NCBI GenBank assembly: GCA_013289715.1
Contig: JABCZJ010000003.1
Coordinates: 234,631 to 298,630 of the forward strand
Direction: 5' to 3'
DNA: 64,000 bases
Source of the DNA: Acidobacteriota bacterium
Lineage (GTDB): Bacteria; Acidobacteriota; Terriglobia; Acidiferrales; UBA7541
The notes under the pieces are model-generated. The model was not told the DNA's origin. It searched no databases and saw only the letters and a program-made list of their open reading frames with translations. A program made the translations under genes and the position numbers. Of this stretch, positions 16,989 to 24,075 are shown in pieces (position 1 is the first letter of the stretch; the number at the start of each line of letters is the position of its first letter).

Positions 16989-18038
16989 CTACCAACGCAA
17001 CAAAACTAACTCCGCACAGAATCCAGGACCCATCGCGGCCAGAATGCTCAGCGAGCCGGGTTCCGGGCGCCTGTTCGTATAAACGTCCTCGAGCACCAGC
17101 AACACGGATGTGGATGAAATATTTCCGACGCGGCGCAAACAAGCCCATGATGCCGCCAGATCGTTCGCCGTAATTCCCAGCGCCGTCGCAGTGGCTTCCA
17201 AAACCTTGGGGCCGCCGGTGTGCATGATCCAGGACTTGATGTCCGAGCGCTTCGCGCCATTTTCGGCTAGGAAAGCGTCCACATCCTTGCCCAGATGCTT
17301 GGTCACCATCTCCGGAACTTCCGGAGATAGTACGATGCGAAAGCCCTTCTCGGAGATGTCCCAGCCCATGACCTTCTCGCTGTGCAGATAGAAGCTGGAT
17401 TTCGTGGCGAGGATTTCGGGACCGTCTGCCTTGCGATTGGAGCCGGTCACGATGGTCGCGGCAGCGCCATCGCCAAAGAGAAGCGCGGAAATCAGGTGAG
17501 CCATCGAGAGGTCGTCGCGCTGCAAAGTGAGTGAGCACAATTCCACTGACAAAAGCGCGGCGGCTTGGTCCGGGTAAGCCTTCACATAATCCGCAGCGCG
17601 CGAAATTCCCGCGGCGCCGGCGACGCAGCCCAATCCGAAAATTGGAATTCGTTTGATATTGGGCGAGAGGCCCATGCGGTTCACCAGGCGCGCATCCAGC
17701 GAGGGAGCGGCAATGCCGGTGACGGACGTCACAAAAATCGCGCCCAAGTCTTTCGGGCCGATCCCCGCTTTGTGCAGCGCCTTGCATAGAGATTCTTCGC
17801 CGAGCTCCAGCGCGTGCGCGATCCAGGTGTTGTTCGCCTGCCCCCAAGTAGTCAGGCTTTCATAGTAATCGATCGGTTCAACCAGATAGCGCCCCTCGAC
17901 CTGCATGCTCTCGTCGAGACGGTCGAGGATGTCCGGATTCGACAACCGATGGCGCCAATCGTTCTTCAGCGCCTCCGTCAGAATCTCTTGTTTGTAGTAG
18001 TACTCTGGAAAGGCGCTCGCGACGCTAGCAATCCTCAT
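16989..18038 (-). CDS. Type III polyketide synthase (chalcone/stilbene synthase-like)
   Basis: This 349-residue thiolase-fold enzyme has the full catalytic triad: Cys138 in FGLGCVAGAAG, His273 in WIMHTGGPK and Asn306 in GNISSTSVL. The C-terminal GPGFCAELVLLRW is the usual GFG-like loop. Type III synthases extend an acyl-CoA with malonyl-CoA and cyclise the chain, giving alkylresorcinols, alkylpyrones or naphthalenes. The start at 18038 has AGGAG nine bases upstream; the frame continues further up without a ribosome site. It heads the three-gene minus-strand operon with the flavoprotein and YceI. Starter unit and product cannot be read from sequence; long-chain phenolic lipids are likely. Confidence 0.93.
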   Translation of the reverse strand: MRIASVASAFPEYYYKQEILTEALKNDWRHRLSNPDILDRLDESMQVEGRYLVEPIDYYESLTTWGQANNTWIAHALELGEESLCKALHKAGIGPKDLGAIFVTSVTGIAAPSLDARLVNRMGLSPNIKRIPIFGLGCVAGAAGISRAADYVKAYPDQAAALLSVELCSLTLQRDDLSMAHLISALLFGDGAAATIVTGSNRKADGPEILATKSSFYLHSEKVMGWDISEKGFRIVLSPEVPEMVTKHLGKDVDAFLAENGAKRSDIKSWIMHTGGPKVLEATATALGITANDLAASWACLRRVGNISSTSVLLVLEDVYTNRRPEPGSLSILAAMGPGFCAELVLLRW

Positions 18039-18266
18039 CGAATAGGCTCCTGTTTTGGTACTAATTGGTTCCGAAGGATAGTATCGCGAGAACGGCCAAT
18101 TCAACAGGGGGTTTTGTAAAAAGCTATGTAAGTGGCAAGTCAGGCCTTGGGAGGCTTGCGGGAACTACTTACCACGAGTCCGCAACAGCCACCATGGCCA
18201 GAGCGCGAGTCTAGGTAGAAATCGCAAATTTCCCAGCAGGCTGGAAAAGCTCCGGAAGAAAAAAAT

Positions 18267-18294
18267 CCCCGGGTCTGGGGGCGCAGACCCGGGG
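18267..18294 (-). terminator. Intrinsic terminator of the small-protein operon
   Basis: The perfect 11-bp arms CCCCGGGTCTG (18267-18277) and CAGACCCGGGG (18284-18294) have a six-base loop. On the minus strand the hairpin is followed by ATTTTTTTCTTCC. It lies about 50 bases past the stop of the 18343-18540 ORF. Confidence 0.85.
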
Positions 18295-18342
18295 ACCGGG
18301 GGTGAGGGACGCTGGGCCGAAAACTCTTTTAAAAAGTGCCGC

Positions 18343-18540
18343 TTAGTAGTTCCAACGGCGCATTGCCATCGACGCGCGAAACACAAGTTGAATTGCCACC
18401 ACGATCAATGTGTCGCGAAACGCCATTGCTTTCTCGCGCATGAACGAAACCTTCGAGGTATCAGGAAAAGGCAGGGCGCGGGACGTTGCCGTTGCTGTGT
18501 GGCTGTGTGACTTCCAATCAGTGCTCGTTAGAGCGCTCAT
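18343..18540 (-). CDS. Small hypothetical protein
   Basis: This 65-residue ORF starts 11 bases after the stop of the upstream small gene, with a purine-rich AAGGGGGCAGGG ribosome site. The N-terminal half is polar, with Ser/Thr/His repeats (KSHSHTATATS). The C-terminal half holds a short hydrophobic helix (FRDTLIVVAIQLVFRASM) and ends MRRWNY. I recognise no family. The shared strand, tight spacing and strong terminator just after it support a real two-gene operon. Confidence 0.5.
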   Translation of the reverse strand: MSALTSTDWKSHSHTATATSRALPFPDTSKVSFMREKAMAFRDTLIVVAIQLVFRASMAMRRWNY

Positions 18541-18551
18541 GCCCTGCCCCC

Positions 18552-18758
18552 TTAATTCAAAACGTAAACGGGATTGTCGTGTTCCACGGCCAGAACCATG
18601 GATTTGAAAATGTCCACATCCCAGCTGTCGGCGATTCGCAAACGGACGACGTCTGTGGTTTCTGAGACCAAACGCCCGCGGAGAGGCACTCGCAGGTTCC
18701 CTGCTATCACCCTTAGAATGACTGACTGCCCCATCCAGATTGCGTAACCACCTACCAT
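18552..18758 (-). CDS. Small conserved-looking hypothetical protein
   Basis: This 68-residue protein reads as alternating beta strands: MGQSVILRVIAGNLRVPLRGRLVSETTDVVRLRIADSWDVDI, then FKSMVLAVEHDN. This is a compact beta-barrel-like pattern of the size of PilZ- or Hfq-like small domains, without a diagnostic motif for either. It starts near GGGGGGACAAATG on the minus strand and is followed by the 65-residue ORF. Function unknown; a ligand- or nucleic-acid-binding adaptor is possible. Confidence 0.55.
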   Translation of the reverse strand: MVGGYAIWMGQSVILRVIAGNLRVPLRGRLVSETTDVVRLRIADSWDVDIFKSMVLAVEHDNPVYVLN

Positions 18759-18984
18759 TTGTCCCCCCTCATGAGACTGGCTCCGTCGAACAAGTGCAGT
18801 TTCGGGCAGGGGTCCGAACTGGCCAATGGTACAGGCGGCTATGATCGGTAGGAGGGTAGTACTAGCCAGTTGACAGTTCTTGGGGGTGGCGGCTAAAGCC
18901 TTTCATGTTATGGTGTTTACAGCGATTTAGGGGCGTTTTGCAGGCCGCCGGCGCCTATCGGGATCGCGAGGATTCCACACTAAT

Positions 18985-19623
18985 ATGGTTGAGCTATTAA
19001 AGGAGCTTCTGCACCGGCTTTCCGACGTCCGCGCGCTGGTAGCGCTGGGCGGGATGGTGATGGTCTGCGGAATCATCTTCGTGGAAACCGGATTGTTCGT
19101 CGGCTTCTTCCTGCCGGGCGATTCCCTGCTGGTCACCGCCGGAGTGGTCGCCGCAGACAAGGCCTCCGGACTCCAGTTGGTGTGGCTGCTACCGCTTGTG
19201 ACGCTCTGCGCGATTGCCGGAGACCAAGTGGGCTACTGGATCGGACGCACCATGGGCGAACGGCTCTATCAGCGCGAGGACTCGCGATTTTTCAAGAAGA
19301 GCCACCTGCGGCGCGCGCACGAGTTTTACGAAAAATACGGCTCGCGCACGATTATTCTGGCGCGCTTCATGCCCATCGTTCGCACCTTCTGTCCTCCCGT
19401 GGCCGGCGCCGCGGAAATGAGTTACACGCGCTACCTGCTGTTCGACATCGCCGGCGGATTTCTGTGGGTTTGGAGCATGATCCTGCTCGGCTACACGCTG
19501 GGCAGCACCGTCCCCAATATCGACAAACGCATCCACTACGTAATCGCCGTTGTGATTTTTCTTTCGCTTCTCCCCGCCATCTACTCCGCATGGAAAGCAC
19601 GCACCCGCAAGACCGCCGCCTGA
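18985..19623 (+). CDS. DedA family membrane protein
   Basis: This 212-residue DedA/SNARE-associated protein of the inner membrane belongs to the group that flips polyprenyl-phosphate or phospholipids. The motif FVETGLFVGFFLPGDSLLVTAG (residues about 34-54) and a second re-entrant region GSRTIILARFMPIVRTFCPPVAGAAEMSYTRYLLFDIAGGFLW are both present, including the functional Glu, Asp and Arg residues. Then come a helix MILLGYTLG and a C-terminal helix with a basic tail. It is monocistronic, with a convergent DUF983 gene after it. Confidence 0.93.
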   Translation: MVELLKELLHRLSDVRALVALGGMVMVCGIIFVETGLFVGFFLPGDSLLVTAGVVAADKASGLQLVWLLPLVTLCAIAGDQVGYWIGRTMGERLYQREDSRFFKKSHLRRAHEFYEKYGSRTIILARFMPIVRTFCPPVAGAAEMSYTRYLLFDIAGGFLWVWSMILLGYTLGSTVPNIDKRIHYVIAVVIFLSLLPAIYSAWKARTRKTAA

Positions 19624-19668
19624 TCGCAGCAAACCAAGACCAATCACGATGCGCCGAAACGCGGAGTC

Positions 19669-20061
19669 CTATGGCCGTGTCGGCGGCCTCCAAGGCTCGA
19701 GCCAGAAATCGAGATGAAGCCACAGGCTGTAGGAGTAGGGCATGAGGGCAAACGATAGCGGGACCGCGAAGAGGACCCAGAGCGCGAAGCGACCGTTGTC
19801 GGAAACGATTCTCCAATCGGGCAGGAGAAGCGAGACAAGAAAAACGGGGATCACCACCGCCAGCGTGAGGCCATACGTGATGATCATGCCACCGATGTAG
19901 TAACCTTGCTCGCGGAAGAACGAAAGCCCGCACTGCGGACACTCCGGATAAATCCTATTCGGCCAACGCGCGAGGACGCGTCCTCGCTTACAATAAGGGC
20001 AGTGCAGGTGGAGCGCATCGTGAAGGACACTGCGTAGGGGCAGGGCGCGCGCTTTCTGCAT
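19669..20061 (-). CDS. DUF983 family membrane protein
   Basis: This 130-residue protein starts with a zinc-ribbon-like part: HCPYCKRGRVLARWPNRIYPECPQCGLSFFREQGYYIGGM. Two CPxC motifs lie about 20 residues apart, which defines DUF983. Two or three hydrophobic helices follow (IITYGLTLAVVIPVFLVSLLL, FALWVLFAVPLSFALMPYSYSLWLHLDFW). Function is unknown; some members sit near cytochrome oxidase assembly genes, but none is seen here. It ends 46 bases from the convergent dedA gene. Confidence 0.85.
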   Translation of the reverse strand: MQKARALPLRSVLHDALHLHCPYCKRGRVLARWPNRIYPECPQCGLSFFREQGYYIGGMIITYGLTLAVVIPVFLVSLLLPDWRIVSDNGRFALWVLFAVPLSFALMPYSYSLWLHLDFWLEPWRPPTRP

Positions 20062-20288
20062 CTTGGCCAGCCGGGCTGTAACAGTGTACCCCCAACCAAC
20101 GCGGCGAATCGAGTGGCGTATCGAACCTTGATGTCGTAAGTTACGCGTCGCCAGCCACGAAGCAGGCGAGACGACCGGACGTTCGGTAGAGCGTCAATTT
20201 CCGAGAACTTACCGGGCGCGGGGTTCACTGTCGGAATCGGGTGAAACCTTCCGGCTAATCTCCACGTATACATCCGCAAGAGGCGCCG

Positions 20289-21026
20289 ATGCCCTATTCG
20301 CCGATTCTGCTCGTTCATATTGCCGCTGGGGCCTTGGGGTTGCTGTCCGGCACCGCGGCAATACTCTTCCGCAAGGGTTCCCCTCGTCACGCACTGGCGG
20401 GAAGAATCTTTGTGGCAGCCATGCTCACCATGGCGGCCGTTGCGGTGTACCTTGCCATCGTAAGACATCAGCCCAGTAACCTCCGTGGCGGAATCTTTAC
20501 CTTTTACCTGATCGGAACGGCATGGCTGACCGCCAGGCGCAGCGACGGAGCAACGCGCCGTTTTGATTGGGTTGTGCTGCTGATTCCCTTGGCGCTCGGT
20601 ATCGTTACTTGGATCAACGGTCTCTCAATCGTGCGCAGTGGAGTGGACTCACCAGACGGAGTTCCCGTTGGAATGACCTTTTTTTTGGGTTCCGTGATGC
20701 TGCTGGCAGCCGCAGGAGACCTTCGCATGCTTGTAGCTGGCGGCGTTGTTGGAGCGAAGCGCATCGCGCGCCATCTCTGGCGGATGTGCTTTGGGCTGTT
20801 CATCGCAGCAGGATCTTTTTTTCTGGGACCTTCAAATCGGCCGCTCAGATTGCTGTCTGCGGCGGGCCTCGGACAACATCTCTCCCCGGCGTTATTCAGT
20901 ACCGGCGTGTATTTATTTCTCACCTTGCTTCCGCTGATTTTGCTGGTTTACTGGCTTGTCCGGGTGCGCGTCACAAACTTCTACAAGGGAAAGTCGATAC
21001 AGGTTGCGACCGCAAATCCTGAGTAA
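20289..21026 (+). CDS. Hypothetical membrane protein (DUF2306-like)
   Basis: This 245-residue protein has seven or so membrane helices. The start LLVHIAAGALGLLSGTAAILFRKGSPRHALAGRIFVAAML, with conserved His and the RHA-GR segment, matches the general look of DUF2306-type proteins. A later segment AKRIARHLWRMCFGLFIAAGSFF is also typical. Histidines inside helices suggest heme or metal binding in the family, but no function is proven. It stands alone. Confidence 0.65.
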   Translation: MPYSPILLVHIAAGALGLLSGTAAILFRKGSPRHALAGRIFVAAMLTMAAVAVYLAIVRHQPSNLRGGIFTFYLIGTAWLTARRSDGATRRFDWVVLLIPLALGIVTWINGLSIVRSGVDSPDGVPVGMTFFLGSVMLLAAAGDLRMLVAGGVVGAKRIARHLWRMCFGLFIAAGSFFLGPSNRPLRLLSAAGLGQHLSPALFSTGVYLFLTLLPLILLVYWLVRVRVTNFYKGKSIQVATANPE

Positions 21027-21207
21027 CGCCGTGACCGGACATCTCCCATGATTCGATCTGTCTTCGCGCAAACGGCCCTTTTAACCGCTAACCAGTTGCC
21101 AGCAACCGGTCGTAGCAGTTTTGGAATGAACCTGAACCGGTAGCTCCCAACTATACCTACACTTAATCAGTCAACGGAACTAGCCTTCGAGTTTGCAGAC
21201 TGGACTA

Positions 21208-21603
21208 TTAGGTGGGATCTGAAATTTGGCCTAGCGCGGAATCAATTGCTGCTGCCAGTTTTGTTACTCCGTCAGGCTTGGAAAGGACGGCGTCAATGCC
21301 CAGCGCCGAGCTCAGGTACTTACCAACGTTCTCGCGATACATTGTGAACAAAATGATGCGCGTTTCTGGCATCGCGCCTTTGAGCACTGACGCAACTTCC
21401 GCGCCATTCAACTCTGGCATCGCCAGATCAAGCAGGACCAAATCCGGCTTGAGCGCCATGGCTCTCTGTACCGCCTCGCGGCCGTTGACTGCTTCACCGC
21501 AGACCACCACGTCCCCTCGGTTTGACAAGTAACGTTTGAGGACTTGTCGAACCGTGACGCTATCGTCCGCTATGAGGACATGTTTGCATTTGCCTGCGTT
21601 CAT
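21208..21603 (-). CDS. Single-domain response regulator
   Basis: This 131-residue receiver domain has no output domain. Asp13/Asp14, the phosphoacceptor Asp59 in LVLLDLAMPE, a Thr in ILFTMYRE and Lys near 109 in LSKPDG are all present. The start at 21603 (MNAGKCKHVLIADD) gives the normal receiver length. The frame extends upstream to 21645. No histidine kinase is nearby, so its phosphodonor is encoded elsewhere. Such stand-alone receivers pass signals by protein contact. Confidence 0.93.
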   Translation of the reverse strand: MNAGKCKHVLIADDSVTVRQVLKRYLSNRGDVVVCGEAVNGREAVQRAMALKPDLVLLDLAMPELNGAEVASVLKGAMPETRIILFTMYRENVGKYLSSALGIDAVLSKPDGVTKLAAAIDSALGQISDPT

Positions 21604-21645
21604 ACACACAAAGGTACTCCAGCGTGTCTCCGCTACGGAATACAA

Positions 21646-22005
21646 TGTTCAATGTAGGACACTTGACCCGGTACGGCTAGGTCTGTTGCCGTACAAAGGA
21701 GGGGATACACCGTCGGTACCGTCGTGGTTCGCTCCCAAGACACGACTTCTCCCGCCAGAAGAGTCGCGAGCTAATGTTGGGTCTAAGGACCAGAAAATTA
21801 ACGCACAGACTGATCGAGAGGCACCCAACACTTGCGTTCGTATATAGGGCGGGTTTGCAATTGCGAGGTCGAGGGGTCAAATTGGCTTCCGCGAGATGAG
21901 AACGATGTCGCTTCATTCCGACCGGCGAGTGCCGCGTTAGCGGACAAATGCCGCCCTGTTCGAGGTGAGGACTTGCCCGCAGTCAACGCAAAGTAGAAAG
22001 TCCGG
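21646..22005. other. Gene-free stretch upstream of the BNR-repeat gene
   Basis: About 360 bases between the divergent response regulator and the BNR-repeat gene. Short open frames here (for example 21536-21847) lack ribosome sites and show no protein pattern. The only feature I can support is the promoter at its right end. Confidence 0.4.
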
Positions 22006-22034
22006 TTGACACCCTTGGGCCGCGTTCTTATACT
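22006..22034 (+). promoter_or_regulatory. Sigma70 promoter of the BNR-repeat gene
   Basis: TTGACA (22006-22011) and TATACT (22029-22034) are separated by exactly 17 bases. The start of transcription would be near 22041, about 29 bases before the ATG at 22070. GGAGGG lies in the leader. Confidence 0.8.
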
Positions 22035-22069
22035 CCCCCACGCAACGCGTTCCTGCCTGGAGGGCTCCG

Positions 22070-23182
22070 ATGCCGAAACATTTGCTGGCCGTTTTCCTGA
22101 TTGCCGTCTCCGCAACTTTTTGCTCTGCGCAAGAAAATTGGAAAAATCATCAACCAAAACTCACGCCGCAGCAAAGCGGCACCACCCAGCTGCTGATCGC
22201 CGTGAGTCCTGTGGACTCCCGCGTAGTCTGGGCCGGCGGAACTGGCGGTACGTACGTGGTGACCACGGACGGCGGCGAGCACTGGAAAGCCGCTGTGGTC
22301 CCCGGAGCAGAAAACGATCAATTCCGTGATGTGCATGGCGTGAGCGACAAAGTCGCCTATCTCATGTCCATTGGAAACAACACCACGGATTTTAAGGTTT
22401 ACAAAACCGTGGACGGCGGCGCGCATTGGACGATTCAGTTCACGAATGAGAATCCCAGTGCGTTCTATGATTGTTTCGCGTTCTGGACTCCGGACCGCGG
22501 CATCACTCACAGTGACTCGGTGAATGGGGTGTTTCCCGACATTCGCACGAAGAACGGAAACACATGGGAGTCCATCGCCGGCAGTATGCCGCCTGCGCTG
22601 CCCGGTGAAGCCTCGTTTGCCGCAAGCGGAACCTGCATCGCCGCCGAAGGAAAATCAAATGCGTGGATTACCACTGGCGGCGCAACGATTGCGAGAATCC
22701 TCGCTACCAGAGACGGAGGCAATACCTGGAACGCTTACGATACTCCGTTGCTCAGCTCGCCCAGCGCGGGAGGAGTCTCTGTGGCCTTTCGAGACTCACG
22801 TCACGGAATCGTGGGCGGCGGCGACTTGAATTCAAACGCCAGCGCCGACACCGCGATCTCTGACGATGGCGGTCAAACATGGACTCTTACCACCGCACCA
22901 CCCTTGCAGGGAGCCATTTTCTGCCTGGCCTACATCCGCGGCACGGAACATCGCGATGACGAAGGCTGGGGCGAGGAGTTTGAGCCTTTTGCGCATACCG
23001 TTGTGATCACGACCGAGACGGAGCCGAACTTCACCTCAGGAGAAGCTGCTTTTACTCCCGATGAGGGTTTCACGTGGGTTCCAATACCCGGGGCGAGCGG
23101 CTACTGGGCCGTCGCTTTCGCGAATCCGCATGCGGGTTGGTTCGTCGGCAATAACGGCGCGATCCTGAAGATCAGCTTCTAA
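22070..23182 (+). CDS. Exported BNR/sialidase-like beta-propeller protein
   Basis: This 370-residue protein has a signal peptide (residues 1-20, ending CSAQE). The rest repeats BNR/Asp-box-like motifs: TTDGGEHW, TVDGGAHW, TKNGNTWES, TRDGGNTW, SDDGGQTW and TPDEGFTW. These S/T-x-D-x-G-x-T/H-W boxes mark beta-propeller blades, here six. Relatives include sialidases and the photosystem II assembly factor HCF136/YCF48 group. No catalytic residues of sialidases can be assigned, so a binding or structural role outside the cytoplasm is more likely. GGAGGG precedes the ATG. Confidence 0.85.
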   Translation: MPKHLLAVFLIAVSATFCSAQENWKNHQPKLTPQQSGTTQLLIAVSPVDSRVVWAGGTGGTYVVTTDGGEHWKAAVVPGAENDQFRDVHGVSDKVAYLMSIGNNTTDFKVYKTVDGGAHWTIQFTNENPSAFYDCFAFWTPDRGITHSDSVNGVFPDIRTKNGNTWESIAGSMPPALPGEASFAASGTCIAAEGKSNAWITTGGATIARILATRDGGNTWNAYDTPLLSSPSAGGVSVAFRDSRHGIVGGGDLNSNASADTAISDDGGQTWTLTTAPPLQGAIFCLAYIRGTEHRDDEGWGEEFEPFAHTVVITTETEPNFTSGEAAFTPDEGFTWVPIPGASGYWAVAFANPHAGWFVGNNGAILKISF

Positions 23183-23448
23183 CCAAGCCGGCGGGTCATT
23201 TTGCTCGCGTGGTCGCCAAACGGGAGAAACGTCCGCCTCTCGACGTGACACCCTTGGCGATCACTAGCGAGCGCCGCGCAACCCTCCAGTAATTCCACTT
23301 GGACGGTTAGATCGTTTACCAGCAGTTGGCAGCACGGTCCTCGATAGTGCTGTAGCATTGCGCGATTGCGGCCAGCGCGGAGAAGAAAAACAGGTGTAGA
23401 CGTGCGGCACTGCTCCCCGAGGGGAATCCCATCTCAGGAGGTTAAAAT

Positions 23449-23892
23449 ATGGCGCGACGCTCGTTCCTTACGAAGCTGGCGGGTTTGCCTCTTCTAGCGT
23501 TGGGTCTGCAGGTGCAAGAGTCGAAAAAATCTCTTCACGTTATGATGAAAAGCGCTTGGGGTCCCGACGACCCAACAAGGGCGGCTTTTCCGTTCGAACA
23601 CGGACTCGCGCTGGCAGAAGCGGGTCACGAGGTACAAATCTTCCTTCTCGCAGAGGCCACCTCTGTGCTGCGAAAGTCGATGGTGAGTGCGATTCTGCCA
23701 GTTGGCTGGCCGCCTTTGAGCGAGACACTCGACAAGGTTGTGGCAAGACACATTCCGATCTTTGCTTGAGGAGCCTGTTCCCGGGCCCGTGGGGTCACGG
23801 AAACAGACCTGAATCAATGGGGAGCAAAATTTGGCAATCCGGCGATCTTTGTTTCGCTCGTGGAGTGGGCAGACCGGATAATTGTAGAGTGA
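23449..23892 (+). CDS. DsrE-family protein, candidate selenoprotein (in-frame TGA at codon 107)
   Basis: Conventional reading stops at TGA 23767-23769 after 106 residues. The same frame continues 40 codons to TGA 23890-23892 with clear family sequence: U-GACSRARGVTETDL, then NQWGAKFGNPAIFVSLVEWADRIIVE. The TGA falls where DsrE-like proteins, as I remember them, carry the first Cys of a CGxC redox motif. A stable hairpin follows five bases later (23775-23806). Before it lie a twin-arginine-like signal (RRSFLTKLAG, residues 3-12) and the DsrE core HVMMKSAWGPDDPTRAAFPFEHGLALAEAGHEVQIFLLAEA. AGGAGG stands seven bases before ATG. Total length of 147 residues suits the family. The alternative is a nonsense-mutated pseudogene; the hairpin and intact downstream frame argue against it. 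No sel genes are in the window. Confidence 0.75.
23775..23806 (+). promoter_or_regulatory. SECIS-like hairpin after the in-frame TGA
   Basis: The lower stem CTGTTCCCG (23775-23783) pairs with CGGAAACAG (23798-23806) with one C-A mismatch. After a single bulged A (23797), the upper stem GGCCC (23784-23788) pairs with GGGTC (23792-23796), including one G-U pair. The three-base loop is GTG, starting with G. The upper stem begins 14 bases after the TGA and the loop about 19 bases after it, within the range known for bacterial SECIS elements. Confidence 0.6.
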
Positions 23893-24075
23893 AAATCACG
23901 CGGTGCATCGTGGTCGGATGAGCTGTGCGCTGTCTTCGACCTACCGTCAACTCCTGATTGGTCGGGTAGTCGGAGACTTGAATCCGGATGGACGATTAGC
24001 GCGTTTATTGGGAACTGAACAAGTGATGAAGATCGCTGCCGCTGTACGGGGACAGTTCTCGATCGTCGAAGAGCC

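Noticed and set aside
20062..20288. Possible structured RNA between DUF983 and the DUF2306-like gene
   Set aside because: I could find no consistent set of stems or a known riboswitch core.
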